Source of the DNA: Shewanella metallivivens | GTDB taxonomy: Bacteria > Pseudomonadota > Gammaproteobacteria > Enterobacterales > Shewanellaceae | DNA: 64,000 bases | Assembly (NCBI RefSeq): GCF_028750675.1 | Contig: NZ_JAQQPZ010000005.1 | Span: forward strand, 114,792 to 178,791 | Direction of reading: 5' to 3' | Shown: in pieces, positions 8,091 through 17,864 of the stretch | Position numbering within the stretch: position 1 is the stretch's first letter | Layout of the letters: each line of letters starts with the position of its first letter | Position numbers and translations under genes: made by a program | Notes under the pieces: model-generated | What the model was told of the DNA's origin: nothing | The model's database searches: none | What the model saw: only the letters and a program-made list of their open reading frames with translations

Positions 8091-10178
8091 ATGAATACAA
8101 AAATAAACCTCATCACCTTAGCCCTTTTGTCTAGTTGCAGTTTTGGCGTACTAGCACAAGGTTATGGCTTAGCCAATGCGAAAACCGATTCGGTAAAATT
8201 TGACGCTTGGGAATGTAAACGTTGCGTAGTCGAAACCGGTACAACCGGCAGTATTAGCGCAGGTATTGCATACAATAGCGAAGAAGACATTCATTCAGCC
8301 AATGCTTTTAACAGCAGTAACGAGGTGGCAGGAAACGTTGACGCCGACATTCGTTACCGCGGAGAAGAAGGTTATCAAGCCAATGTTGATGCTCATAATT
8401 TGGGGATGGACAATGGCCGCATGGACATCGATGTGGGTAAGCAAGGTGTGTATAACATCAATGTCAATTACCGCACATTTGCTCATTATGAATCAAACAG
8501 TGCATTAAGCCCGTACCAACAAATCGGTAGCGACTACCTAACGCTGCCAGATAATTGGGTAACTGCAGGCTCAAGCCCTGACATGACCATGCTCAGCAGT
8601 AGCTTAAATCCGTTAGAGTTATCGTTAAACCGTGACCGTTATGGCATGGGCGTTGAGTACCAAACCGAATCACTTTTAACGACTTATGTGAATTTTCAAC
8701 GGGAAGAAAAAACCGGCACAAAAACAACATCAGGCAGCATTTATAACCAATCCATGATGCTAGCCGAGCCCGTTGATTACACCACTGATATCCTAAATGC
8801 TGGTATTAAACTTAAAGGCGACAACTGGTTTACTAGCCTTAATTATAGTGGTTCAGTCTTTAAAAATGACAATAGTCAACTAGGGTTCGACAGTGCCTTT
8901 AACCCAACCTTTGGCGCTCAAACAAGCGGCTATATGTCATTAGACCCTGATAACGAAGCGCATACCGTTTCTTTATTAGGTCAATATAATCTGGCTAAAA
9001 CCAACCTAAGCGGACGTTTACTGGTTGGCCAAATGACCCAAGATCAATCACTCACCAGCATAGGTTATGGTTACGACTTACCGGCAGAAAGTATCGACGC
9101 CAAAGTCGATATCACTGGCATGACCCTTAAAGCGACAACCCGACTTAACCGTGAATGGCGAGTCAGTGGTAGCTATGATTACAATGACAGAGACAATAAA
9201 ACTCAAATAGAACAATGGACTCAAATCAGCATCAATGATGTAACAGGTGAAGCTGAATACAACACCCCTTACGATCTCACCACTCAACGAGCAAAACTGT
9301 CTACCGACTATCGGATCAGCCAAGGGATTAAACTGGATGCCGGTTACGACTTTGAACGGGATGAACGCAGCTACCAAGACCGAGAAACCACCGACGAAAA
9401 TAATCTGTGGGCTCGTGTGCGGGTAAACAGCTTCGACAAGTGGAATATGTGGTTTAAAGGCAGCTTTAGCCAACGTGATGGCTCAGAATATCAAGCATCT
9501 GAAACCGCATCTACTGAACAAAACGCCCTATTACGTCGTTACTATCTTGCCGATCGTGACCGCAGTCAAATTGAAGCTCGGTTTAGTCATACGCCACTAG
9601 CAGACTTAACTGTCGACTTTGGTGCTCGCTACTCTTTAGATGATTACACTGACACAGAAATTGGCTTAACAGAGTCAACAGACACCTATTATGATGTCAA
9701 TGTACATTATGCCGTTAATGCCGATGTATCACTCAATGCGTTTTATAACCACCAAACCATTGAGTCAAAACAATCAGGCAGCTCAAGTTTCAGTGTCGCC
9801 AACTGGCAAGCTGATATTGAAGACACTATTGATTATATTGGTGCCGGGATAAGTTACAGAAACTTAATGGACAGTCGACTCAAGCTCGGCCTAGATTACA
9901 CTTACTCAGACTCTGACAGTACCACTCAAGTCAGCCAAGGGGTAACCGGTGATTATGGCGACTATTTTGCCAAAGTGCATAACCTTAACTTATACGGTCA
10001 ATATCAAGCCACTGACAACATGAGTGTGCGTGTTGATTACAAAATGGAAAACTATCTTGATAATGACGCATCTAATGACCTCAGCCAAGACACTATCTGG
10101 AATGTGGTCAGTTTTGGTAATGTAGATCATGATTACACTGCGCATATGGTCATGTTAAGTATGACTTATCGCTTATAG
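8091..10178 (+). CDS. mtrB: MtrB, outer-membrane beta-barrel of the Mtr conduit
   Basis: MtrB is the porin-like sheath that holds MtrA across the outer membrane and docks MtrC outside. The 695-aa product has a signal peptide ending LAQ-GY, then the family's hallmark CXXC (CKRC, residues about 42-45), needed in S. oneidensis for MtrB stability. After that come many alternating aromatic/polar strands, and it ends in YRL with a terminal beta signal. Length matches S. oneidensis MtrB (697 aa). The RBS AAGGAGA precedes the start. It is the last gene of mtrCAB, closed by a terminator. Confidence 0.96.
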   Translation: MNTKINLITLALLSSCSFGVLAQGYGLANAKTDSVKFDAWECKRCVVETGTTGSISAGIAYNSEEDIHSANAFNSSNEVAGNVDADIRYRGEEGYQANVDAHNLGMDNGRMDIDVGKQGVYNINVNYRTFAHYESNSALSPYQQIGSDYLTLPDNWVTAGSSPDMTMLSSSLNPLELSLNRDRYGMGVEYQTESLLTTYVNFQREEKTGTKTTSGSIYNQSMMLAEPVDYTTDILNAGIKLKGDNWFTSLNYSGSVFKNDNSQLGFDSAFNPTFGAQTSGYMSLDPDNEAHTVSLLGQYNLAKTNLSGRLLVGQMTQDQSLTSIGYGYDLPAESIDAKVDITGMTLKATTRLNREWRVSGSYDYNDRDNKTQIEQWTQISINDVTGEAEYNTPYDLTTQRAKLSTDYRISQGIKLDAGYDFERDERSYQDRETTDENNLWARVRVNSFDKWNMWFKGSFSQRDGSEYQASETASTEQNALLRRYYLADRDRSQIEARFSHTPLADLTVDFGARYSLDDYTDTEIGLTESTDTYYDVNVHYAVNADVSLNAFYNHQTIESKQSGSSSFSVANWQADIEDTIDYIGAGISYRNLMDSRLKLGLDYTYSDSDSTTQVSQGVTGDYGDYFAKVHNLNLYGQYQATDNMSVRVDYKMENYLDNDASNDLSQDTIWNVVSFGNVDHDYTAHMVMLSMTYRL

Positions 10179-10224
10179 TTTCTAGCGATAGTCACGGGGA
10201 GAAGTATTACGGCCCCAGTTGATG

Positions 10225-10256
10225 AAAAACCAGCATTGTAGATGCTGGTTTTTTTG
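10225..10256 (+). terminator. Intrinsic terminator after mtrB
   Basis: AAAACCAGCAT and ATGCTGGTTTT form an 11-bp stem with a short loop and end in a run of seven T. This closes the mtrCAB operon. Confidence 0.93.
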
Positions 10257-10286
10257 CTTCAAATACATAAATCTTGCGTAATATTA

Positions 10287-10550
10287 ATACCAATCCGCAT
10301 TAGAGTTTGCTCTTTTAGCGAAAGTTATCAGTGAGGTAGTCGAGGCAGCCTTTTGAGGGCATAGTGCACTACGTTAAGAAAGGCTGACAAAGAATACCAC
10401 GCTGATAAATTCGCCCTTCGGGGCTGTGTCACAAACCCCATTACGGCTTCAAATGACGTTGATGTAGATGACTACACCTGCAGTCATTTTCATTGTACTG
10501 GGTCTAGTGACGCAGCCTAAAATAGATCACACTCTAATAAGGATTGGTAT
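10287..10550. repeat. MITE-like element with ATACCAATCC terminal inverted repeats
   Basis: The left end ATACCAATCCGCATTAGAGT and the right end ACTCTAATAAGGATTGGTAT form ~20-bp terminal inverted repeats around a 264-bp non-coding segment with internal fold-back sequence. This is the build of a non-autonomous mobile repeat. A related element lies at 12119-12475. The remaining ~280 bases up to cdaR contain no convincing gene. Confidence 0.75.
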
Positions 10551-10829
10551 AACAACCGTGACTTGTGATTTAAATGTGGAAAAATGCCTACATTTTATTG
10601 CCACGGTCCCATTCTTAGATTCACCTATCATCTTTTTTTACATTGATTGCCACTCTCTATCCAACATACGTTATCATAAAACGCATCGTCTGCTCTGCGG
10701 CAGCTGTGATGATATAACTCGCTATCACACAAACGATTCGCATGATCGTCATTTTGATAACAATAGGTAACCTATTCTCCATTTTAACGACCTCTTAATC
10801 ACACCCGAAGAGGAGCATTCGAGGGCATT

Positions 10830-11984
10830 ATGCTTCAAATAGATACGGATATTGCGAATAAAATTGTCGACCGAACCATGAAAATAATCGGCCACAATAT
10901 TAATGTCATGAATGCTCAGGCTGTGATCCTAGGCTCGGGAGAAAAACACCGAATTGGCTCCATCCATGAAGGTGCATTATTAGCCATCAGCCAAAATCGC
11001 AATGTCGAAATCAGCCACGCTATAGCCTCTACACTGCAAGGCGTTAAACCCGGGCTTAATTTGCCATTACATTATCAAGGCCAAGTGGTTGGCGCGATTG
11101 GCATAACAGGTGAACCAGAAAGCTTAAGTCATTATGGCGAGCTATTAAAAATGACCGCCGAAATGATTGTTGAACAAGCAAACCTTCAAGAACAGCTCCA
11201 ATGGCAAAACAGACAAAAGGAAGAGTTTATTTCGCAATTTATTGTCGCTAGCGAAGCTGAACTACCGTCATTAAAACAATGGGCGCTTCAATTGGGCATT
11301 GACTTATCGATGCCAAGAGTGGCTGCAATTATCGAATTAGACAACAATAACCCGACTTTTAGGCAAGATAATCAAGCCCTCAAACAAGTAATGTACTTAT
11401 TGCAACACCCAATGCGCGATAACTTAATTGCCATGACATCGTTAACCCAACTTGTGATTTTAAAACCCGCTTTTTTAGACGGTAAGCAATTTGACCCAGA
11501 GCTTGAAAGCCAACGCATAGATAAGTTACTCAAACGTTTACCAGCCAATATGCAACTGAGTTTGCACATTTCATTAGGACATTATTTTAGCGGTGACTTA
11601 GGCATTACACATTCTTACCGCACCGCCAAAGAAACACTCGACATAGGTAAAAAATACCATCCCCATAAAAGCAAATATTTATACCAAGATTACAGCTTAC
11701 AAGTGCTGCTTTCAGGATTACGTCATCATTGGCGTGGTAACGCTCTTGCTGGCCCATATCAAAAATTGATCGCAGCCGATAACAACCAACAATTGCAAAA
11801 AACATTAGCGGCTTACTTAGAACATTTAGGTGATTTACAGGCTTGCGCCAAAAGTTTGTTTATTCATCGAAATACATTGCGTTATCGCCTTGATAAAATA
11901 CAATCGATTACTAATGTAGATTTACATAATTTCAATGGCTTACTGAGTTTGTACCTAGGTCAATTAATCCACCAGCCTGAATAA
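10830..11984 (+). CDS. cdaR: CdaR/SdaR-family sugar-diacid/glycerate transcription activator
   Basis: The 384-aa regulator aligns by eye with E. coli CdaR. The N-terminal sugar-diacid recognition domain holds INVMNAQAVILGSG-, HEGALL- and TGEPESLSHYGEL-like blocks, followed by a GGDEF-like middle and a C-terminal PucR-type helix-turn-helix (about residues 335-375, with IHRNTLRYRLDKI). CdaR activates glucarate/galactarate/glycerate genes in E. coli. The adjoining permease and glycerate kinase suggest this protein senses glycerate (named SdaR in Shewanella reconstructions). It has no frameshift and the family length is normal. Confidence 0.9.
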   Translation: MLQIDTDIANKIVDRTMKIIGHNINVMNAQAVILGSGEKHRIGSIHEGALLAISQNRNVEISHAIASTLQGVKPGLNLPLHYQGQVVGAIGITGEPESLSHYGELLKMTAEMIVEQANLQEQLQWQNRQKEEFISQFIVASEAELPSLKQWALQLGIDLSMPRVAAIIELDNNNPTFRQDNQALKQVMYLLQHPMRDNLIAMTSLTQLVILKPAFLDGKQFDPELESQRIDKLLKRLPANMQLSLHISLGHYFSGDLGITHSYRTAKETLDIGKKYHPHKSKYLYQDYSLQVLLSGLRHHWRGNALAGPYQKLIAADNNQQLQKTLAAYLEHLGDLQACAKSLFIHRNTLRYRLDKIQSITNVDLHNFNGLLSLYLGQLIHQPE

Positions 11985-12118
11985 CTCACCGCGATTTACT
12001 TTTGTGCACACGCACAACAATTCAATATTAAAAACCACTCAGTCGGTGCAAATGAACAAAGCTATTTAAGTCTAATGATTTACTATTGTTGAGTACTTTC
12101 TACCTTCAAACAATAATA

Positions 12119-12475
12119 ATACCAACCGTACTAATGACTTGATCATGTAATGGGGATTCAAATTAAGTTAATCAATACGGAGGCTTGAAGGCATCGTTAC
12201 AGTTTGGCTTTTAGTCAGTCTACTCTATGCATAAAAACGTCACCAATAAAGACACACGCTTTGTTAGTGGCGGTTAATAATCCATGCAGTAGTTAGCTTG
12301 AGTCACTTTGCCATAAACAAAGTGATTGACCCTCTCGCCAAACGTGACGCTTTTAGCATTCTGACGTGACATCACGTGAATTAGTGTTCAAGGTCAATCC
12401 ATTAGACATTAATCCACTATAAATTGAACAACTTATGATGACCCAAGCACAACAAAGCATTAATGTGATTGGTAT
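12119..12475. repeat. Second MITE-like element related to the one at 10.3 kb
   Basis: The left end ATACCAACCGTACTAATGA and the right end GCATTAATGTGATTGGTAT are imperfect inverted repeats of the same family as at 10287-10550 (shared TACCAA-C and TAATG blocks). The ~357-bp interior has no coding capacity. Its right end stops 17 bp before the permease start, so it may contribute promoter sequence. Confidence 0.65.
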
Positions 12476-12491
12476 AAATAACGAGTAATAT

Positions 12492-13850
12492 ATGGGACTA
12501 ATACTAATTCTACTTGGCGTGATTGCGTTCATCGTCGTCGCCACCTCTAAGTTTAAACTACACCCTTTCTTAACATTAATCTTAGCCTCGTTTATCGCGG
12601 CCTTTGCCTATGGTTTACCTAGTCAAGAAATTGCGAAAACCATCACCGGTGGTTTTGGTGGTATTTTAGGCTATATTGGTTTAGTGATTGTCTTGGGGAC
12701 AATCATTGGCACCATTTTAGAAAAAAGCGGCGCGGCGATCACAATGGCAGAAGTGGTAATCAAACTGTTTGGTCAACGCTTTCCAACGTTAACCATGTCG
12801 ATCATCGGCTACCTAGTCTCTATTCCGGTATTCTGTGACTCGGGCTTTGTTATTTTAAACTCGCTCAAACAATCAATGGCCAACCGCATGAAAGTCTCTA
12901 ACGTGGCGATGAGTGTTGCGTTAGCGACTGGGCTTTATGCTACCCATACATTTGTGCCACCAACGCCTGGTCCCATTGCGGCGGCTGGTAATTTAGGCCT
13001 AGAATCACAATTAGGCTTAGTCATTGCCGTTGGTGTGTTTGTTGCTGCAATCGCCGCATTTGCCGGTATGCTATGGGCAAATAGATTTAAACATGAAGAG
13101 CCAGATGGTGAAGGCGCTGAAGAGTTAAATCAACAACTTGATCAACTCGATGACCTTAAAAGCGCCTACGGAAAATTACCAAGCCCGGCCAAAGCATTTG
13201 CACCTATTTTTGTGCCTATTTTACTCATTTGCTTGGGTTCGATTGCCAACTTCCCTTCTAAACCTCTTGGTGAAGAAGGTATATTCTCAGTATTGGTTTT
13301 TTTAGGCCAACCAGTTAACGCTTTAATGATTGGTTTACTGTTGTCGTTATCACTCTTGAAAAGCGACAAAAAAATTGCCGAATTTAGTGAACGTATCAGC
13401 CAAGGGCTTGTGGTTGCAGCACCAATCTTACTGATTACCGGTGCCGGTGGTGCGTTTGGCGCGGTATTAAAAGCCACTGAAATTGGCGCATTTCTTGGCA
13501 GCAGTTTATCGGCATTAGGTGTGGGTATATTTATGCCATTCATCGTGGCCAGTGCGTTAAAGTCCGCTCAAGGTTCTTCAACCGTCGCACTGGTTGCAAC
13601 CTCAGCATTAGTTGCACCATTGCTGGGTGATATTGGTTTAGATTCTGAAATGGGCCGAGTGCTGACTGTTATGGCAATTGGTGCCGGTGCAATGACAGTA
13701 TCACACGCCAATGACAGCTTCTTTTGGGTTGTAACCCAATTTAGCCGCATGAGCGTTAAACAAGCTTACCGCGCACAAACTGCAGCAACATTAATCCAAG
13801 GTGTCACAGCAATGATTGTTGTGTACATACTCAGCTTATTTTTACTGTAA
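12492..13850 (+). CDS. GntP-family permease, probably glycerate:H+ symporter
   Basis: The 452-aa integral membrane protein has about 12 hydrophobic segments. It shows GntP-family features: VFCDSGFVIL, HTFVPPTPGPIAAAGNLG, the ALKSAQGSSTVA loop and the HANDSFFWVVTQFS near the C terminus. GntP members carry gluconate, glycerate and related hydroxy acids. With CdaR upstream and glycerate kinase 19 bases downstream, glycerate is the likeliest substrate (inference). Confidence 0.88.
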   Translation: MGLILILLGVIAFIVVATSKFKLHPFLTLILASFIAAFAYGLPSQEIAKTITGGFGGILGYIGLVIVLGTIIGTILEKSGAAITMAEVVIKLFGQRFPTLTMSIIGYLVSIPVFCDSGFVILNSLKQSMANRMKVSNVAMSVALATGLYATHTFVPPTPGPIAAAGNLGLESQLGLVIAVGVFVAAIAAFAGMLWANRFKHEEPDGEGAEELNQQLDQLDDLKSAYGKLPSPAKAFAPIFVPILLICLGSIANFPSKPLGEEGIFSVLVFLGQPVNALMIGLLLSLSLLKSDKKIAEFSERISQGLVVAAPILLITGAGGAFGAVLKATEIGAFLGSSLSALGVGIFMPFIVASALKSAQGSSTVALVATSALVAPLLGDIGLDSEMGRVLTVMAIGAGAMTVSHANDSFFWVVTQFSRMSVKQAYRAQTAATLIQGVTAMIVVYILSLFLL

Positions 13851-13869
13851 CCCTTAATCAGAGACTATT

Positions 13870-15039
13870 ATGAAAATCGTTATTGCACCTGACTCGTTTA
13901 AAGAAAGCCTTAGTGCACTTGAGGTTGCTAACGCCATAGAACAGGGATTTAAACAAGTTTTCCCAAATGTTGAATATTGCAAAGTGCCCATGGCCGATGG
14001 TGGCGAAGGCACTGTGCAAGCTATGGTCGATGCCACAGGTGGACAAATAGTGAAATGCCAAGTGACAGGTCCATTCGGTGAACCTGTTGAAGCATTTTAC
14101 GGCATTCTTGGACAGACTGATGCAAATAGCTGTCGCACTGCTGTCATTGAAATGGCTGCGGCATCGGGGCTTCATTTAGTCTCAACAAACCAGCGCAACC
14201 CTTTGCTTACCACTAGCTTTGGTGTGGGAGAATTAATAGCCGATGCGCTTAATAATGGTATCAAACATATTATTCTAGGCCTTGGTGGCAGTGCCACCAA
14301 TGATGCTGGTGCAGGTATGATACAAGCGCTTGGAGCTAAGCTCACCGATATTAATGGCCACAACATTGCTTTTGGCGGCGCAGCATTATCGACGCTGCAT
14401 AATATCGACCTTCAATTGCTTCATCCTGGCATCAGTGAATGTAAGATTGAAGTCGCTTGTGATGTCGACAATCCGTTATGTGGTCCTCGAGGGGCTAGTG
14501 CCATTTTTGGGCCTCAAAAAGGAGCAACCCATTTAATGGTGGAGCAACTAGACCAAGCTTTAGCTCACTTTGCCAACGTCATTAACCGTCAACAATCACC
14601 GCACATCAAATTAGGTTGTGAACATCAAGCTGGTGCAGGTGCTGCTGGCGGTATGGGCTTTGGGGTTATGGCATTACTCGCTGCAACCTTAAAACCTGGC
14701 GTCGACATTGTGACTGAAACCGTTCAGCTCGCAAAACATTGCCAAGATGCCGATTTAGTCATTACAGGCGAAGGTCGCCTTGATGGCCAAACTGTCTTTG
14801 GTAAAACCCCAATGGGCGTGCTCAATGTCGCTAAAAGATACAATGTACCTGTTATCGGTATCGCAGGCTGCTTAGGTGATAATGCCGACGCCATTGTGCA
14901 GCAAGGGATGAAAGCGATATTTCCCATCATTCCGTCATTACAGCCGCTAGAGCAAGTATTGGCAGAGGCGCAAACAAACCTGACTCACACAGCGCAAAAC
15001 ATTGCTGCGGTTTGGTCATTATCCCTTAACCGGGTTTAA
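13870..15039 (+). CDS. garK: Glycerate kinase (GarK/GlxK family)
   Basis: The 389-aa protein phosphorylates D-glycerate to 2-phosphoglycerate. It begins KIVIAPDSFKESL, followed by PMADGGEGT (about 38-46), GLGGSATNDAGAGM (about 137-150) and VITGEGRLDGQT (about 297-308), all typical of the type-I glycerate kinase fold. Its ATG is 19 bases after the permease stop, so it is co-transcribed. Length matches the family (~380 aa). The exact paralogue name (garK or glxK) cannot be settled from sequence alone. Confidence 0.92.
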   Translation: MKIVIAPDSFKESLSALEVANAIEQGFKQVFPNVEYCKVPMADGGEGTVQAMVDATGGQIVKCQVTGPFGEPVEAFYGILGQTDANSCRTAVIEMAAASGLHLVSTNQRNPLLTTSFGVGELIADALNNGIKHIILGLGGSATNDAGAGMIQALGAKLTDINGHNIAFGGAALSTLHNIDLQLLHPGISECKIEVACDVDNPLCGPRGASAIFGPQKGATHLMVEQLDQALAHFANVINRQQSPHIKLGCEHQAGAGAAGGMGFGVMALLAATLKPGVDIVTETVQLAKHCQDADLVITGEGRLDGQTVFGKTPMGVLNVAKRYNVPVIGIAGCLGDNADAIVQQGMKAIFPIIPSLQPLEQVLAEAQTNLTHTAQNIAAVWSLSLNRV

Positions 15040-15056
15040 CCTATTTGCAGATAATA

Positions 15057-15092
15057 AAAAACGCCTAGCACCTTCGTGTTAGGCGTTTTTTT
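15057..15092 (+). terminator. Intrinsic terminator after garK
   Basis: AAAAACGCCTAGCAC and GTGTTAGGCGTTTTT pair around a TTC loop and end in a T run, closing the glycerate operon. Confidence 0.92.
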
Positions 15093-15247
15093 AATGCTGT
15101 AAATTAATGCAAATAGGATAAATACTTGAAGCAATGCAAGGCTTAAAGTAAAGTTAGCACCCTCTTTTCGTCCCATAGACATCATGGTCGTTTTACGCCA
15201 TGAGTCATTGACTATAGAACGAAGTTATCATCACAACGGCAAGTAAA

Positions 15248-16906
15248 ATGACCTCAAAAATCCCCCGTCAAGCACAGGCTTCTGCAGACAGTTTATTGCG
15301 TATCTTTACCGCGCCAGAAGACGCGACCTCGACGTTAAGCATTATTGAGCAGAGGTTATCTCAAGACTTAGCCGGATTTTTAGGCAACAGCATTGCTGCC
15401 TTAGAAAAGCCTTTATCTGAAATTGAAACAGATTTTAATGCCTATCAAATTCCAATAGATCCTACATTTGTCTCTGATTACGCAGACGAAATCATGCAAA
15501 ACCTGGTGGCTCACTCAGTCCATACCGCAGCACCGAGTTTTATTGGTCATATGACCTCTGCCCTCCCTTATTTTGTGTTGCCATTATCCAAAATGATGGT
15601 TGGGCTTAATCAAAACTTAGTTAAAATTGAAACATCAAAAGCTTTCACCCCACTTGAGCGTCAGGTGCTAGGCATGATGCATCACTTAGTATACCAACAA
15701 CCCGGCCACTTTTATGATCAATGGATGCACAGTGCCAATCATTCACTTGGTGCTTTTTGTTCAGGCGGCACTGTGGCAAACATCACTGCATTATGGATAG
15801 CCCGCAACCGTTTACTCAAGCCACAAGGTGATTTTAAAGGGATCACCCGCGAAGGTTTACCTAAAGCGCTGCGTTTTTATGGGTTTGACGATTTAGCGAT
15901 TTTAGTGTCCGAACGTGGCCATTACTCTTTAGGCAAAACCGCGGACTTACTGGGTATTGGCCGCGACAATATTATCAGTATAGCCACCGACGAAAATAAC
16001 AAAGTTGATGTTCAAGCAATGCGTCAAGCCGCTGAAACTCTTGCCGCGCAAAATATTAAGGTTATGGCGATTGTTGGCGTTGCAGGCACCACTGAAACCG
16101 GCAATATCGACCCGTTAACAGCGCTAGCAGAACTGGCAGCCGAGTTACACTGCCATTTCCACGTTGACGCAGCTTGGGGCGGCGCGAGTCTGTTATCAAA
16201 CAAATACCGCCATTTACTGAAAGGGATTGAACTAGCAGACTCTGTGACGATTGATGCCCATAAACAAATGTATGTGCCAATGGGCGCTGGCATGGTCATA
16301 TTTAAAAACCCAGAACTGGCACAAGCTATTGCGCATCATGCCGAATACATTTTACGAGTGGGTTCTAAAGACTTAGGTAGCCAAACACTTGAGGGTTCAC
16401 GTCCAGGTATGGCCATGTTAGTGCATGCTTGCCTTCAGATTATTGGCCGCGACGGCTATGAGATTTTAATTAATAACAGTTTGGAAAAAGCCCATTACTT
16501 TGCATCCATTATCAAACAACACTCAGAGTTTGAGTTAGTGACCGAGCCTGAGTTGTGCTTATTGACTTATCGTTATATTCCAAGCGCAGTTCAACCGTTG
16601 CTCCACAAGGCAGTGGCGAACCATAATGAGCCGCTAGTCGGCCAAATAAATGAGCTTCTTGATGGCTTAACCCAATTTATTCAAAAGCATCAACGTGAAC
16701 AGGGTAAGTCATTTGTGTCCCGCACACGCATCAAACCTGCACAGTATTTCAGACAGCACACTACTGTATTTAGGGTCGTCTTAGCCAACCCGTTAACCGA
16801 CGAACAAATTCTGCATGACGTGTTAACAGAGCAAGTTGAAATAGCCCAATTAGACAATGAATTTTTACCACAACTGTTGGAGTTGGCCGCACTGCCACAT
16901 CAATAA
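15248..16906 (+). CDS. panP: PLP-dependent aspartate 1-decarboxylase (PanP-type group II decarboxylase)
   Basis: The 552-aa enzyme belongs to group II PLP decarboxylases. It has SGGTVANITALW (about 174-185), the HVDAAWGG block (about 305-312) and the Schiff-base lysine in DAHKQM (about 338). The N terminus, with HTAAPSFIGHMTSALPYF, is typical of the Vibrio/Shewanella subfamily shown to make beta-alanine from aspartate in species that lack PanD. A role in pantothenate/CoA synthesis follows from that. Older annotations call it glutamate decarboxylase. It lies in its own unit after the garK terminator. Confidence 0.88.
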   Translation: MTSKIPRQAQASADSLLRIFTAPEDATSTLSIIEQRLSQDLAGFLGNSIAALEKPLSEIETDFNAYQIPIDPTFVSDYADEIMQNLVAHSVHTAAPSFIGHMTSALPYFVLPLSKMMVGLNQNLVKIETSKAFTPLERQVLGMMHHLVYQQPGHFYDQWMHSANHSLGAFCSGGTVANITALWIARNRLLKPQGDFKGITREGLPKALRFYGFDDLAILVSERGHYSLGKTADLLGIGRDNIISIATDENNKVDVQAMRQAAETLAAQNIKVMAIVGVAGTTETGNIDPLTALAELAAELHCHFHVDAAWGGASLLSNKYRHLLKGIELADSVTIDAHKQMYVPMGAGMVIFKNPELAQAIAHHAEYILRVGSKDLGSQTLEGSRPGMAMLVHACLQIIGRDGYEILINNSLEKAHYFASIIKQHSEFELVTEPELCLLTYRYIPSAVQPLLHKAVANHNEPLVGQINELLDGLTQFIQKHQREQGKSFVSRTRIKPAQYFRQHTTVFRVVLANPLTDEQILHDVLTEQVEIAQLDNEFLPQLLELAALPHQ

Positions 16907-16940
16907 CGTCGATGTTTATAACCTGTTAGCTAGCTTCGCG

Positions 16941-16970
16941 TCGTCCCGGCAATGCTTTTGAGCCGGGATT
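16941..16970 (+). terminator. GC-rich hairpin after panP, possible terminator
   Basis: TCCCGGC and GCCGGGA form a 7-bp GC-rich stem starting 38 bases past the panP stop. Only a weak T-rich tract follows, so efficient intrinsic termination is uncertain. Confidence 0.45.
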
Positions 16971-16979
16971 GTTGTACTT

Positions 16980-17534
16980 ATGGCCTGCGGCCGCTAACGT
17001 CGTGGCGCTTCGCCCACACCAGACCAAGAGGAAACCAACAGCTGTTCCCTCTTTACTCTTTATAAAAGAATTGGCCCAGCCGCCATATCAAAATTATCAT
17101 TCTTGTTATTAAACGATAGCTGCGATAATTTCGCGGCGAGGTCAAATCCCGCTTTTGACCGCGTTTAAGCCAGCCTCGGCCTTATTCGAAAATGCTAACG
17201 CTTCAGATAGGAGTCTGATGCGAATGGATTCACGAATGTTGTGGTGGCATGGTCAATGATGTTCCCGCCATCATAATGACATTTCCCATATCCATATGGG
17301 TCTGATGCCAAAGAACGACCCTTCCCCTCCAACGCTAGCTCGCTCTGATAGGCAGGATGCCTGAATGCCTTGAAGCACAAGGATGTGCGAAAAAGGCCAT
17401 GGCCAGCTCACGTATTCTTTTATAAAGAAGTGGGAAACATGGTTGACATTGGATACTTATCCGACATTTGTAAACCAATTAAAATGCAGTTTGAACCAGG
17501 GTTAAGCGCCATGACGTTTGTGGCCGCAGGCCAT
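16980..17534. repeat. Nested inverted-repeat (MITE-like) element
   Basis: The outer ends (ATGGCCTGCGGCC... at left, ...GGCCGCAGGCCAT at right) form ~36-bp imperfect inverted repeats. Inside them a second inverted pair, TCTTTATAAAAGAAT at about 17060 and ATTCTTTTATAAAGA at about 17413, bounds a 350-bp core. No ORF in the element looks real. The layout suggests one non-autonomous element inserted in, or flanked by, another. Confidence 0.65.
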
Positions 17535-17579
17535 ATTTGAAGCTCACTTTAACTTAACAATAAACTCAAATGGCAGACG

Positions 17580-17612
17580 TAAAAAAGCCCCGACTAATGT
17601 CGGGGCTTTTTT
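17580..17612 (-). terminator. Terminator of the tRNA operon
   Basis: AAAAAAGCCCCGAC and GTCGGGGCTTTTTT form a near-perfect stem with T runs on both sides, so it can work in both directions. It lies just beyond the 3' end of tRNA-Leu on the minus strand. Confidence 0.9.
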
Positions 17613-17638
17613 ACACCATACTTAACGTATGTAAAGGA

Positions 17639-17724
17639 TGGTACCCGAGGCCAGACTTGAACTGGCACGCTTATTCAGCGAGGGATTTTAAATCCCTTGT
17701 GTCTACCGATTCCACCACTCGGGC
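17639..17724 (-). tRNA. tRNA-Leu (anticodon TAA)
   Basis: On the minus strand the sequence folds as a class II tRNA: a GCCCGAG acceptor, anticodon stem-loop GGGATTTAAAATCCC with TAA, a long variable arm, GTTCAAGTC T-loop, and an encoded CCA. It is 86 nt. Confidence 0.96.
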
Positions 17725-17772
17725 AAAGTGTTGTTTTAATCGTTACCATAGTAACCATTAAACGCAATTCTG

Positions 17773-17846
17773 TGGAGGCGCGACCCGGAGTCGAACCGAG
17801 ATCGACGGATTTGCAATCCGCAGCATAGCCATTCTGCCATCGCGCC
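17773..17846 (-). tRNA. tRNA-Cys (anticodon GCA)
   Basis: The minus-strand sequence has a GGCGCGA acceptor, anticodon loop GGATTGCAAATCC with GCA, T-loop GGTTCGACTCC and an encoded CCA. It is 74 nt and sits in the glycine-cysteine-leucine order seen in E. coli downstream of pgsA. Confidence 0.96.
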
Positions 17847-17864
17847 ATTGTGTAAACGGCGATT

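Noticed and set aside
10468..10770. A 100-aa plus-strand ORF between mtrB and cdaR
   Set aside because: It starts inside the MITE-like element, has no ribosome binding site and an implausible His/Cys/Ile-rich composition.
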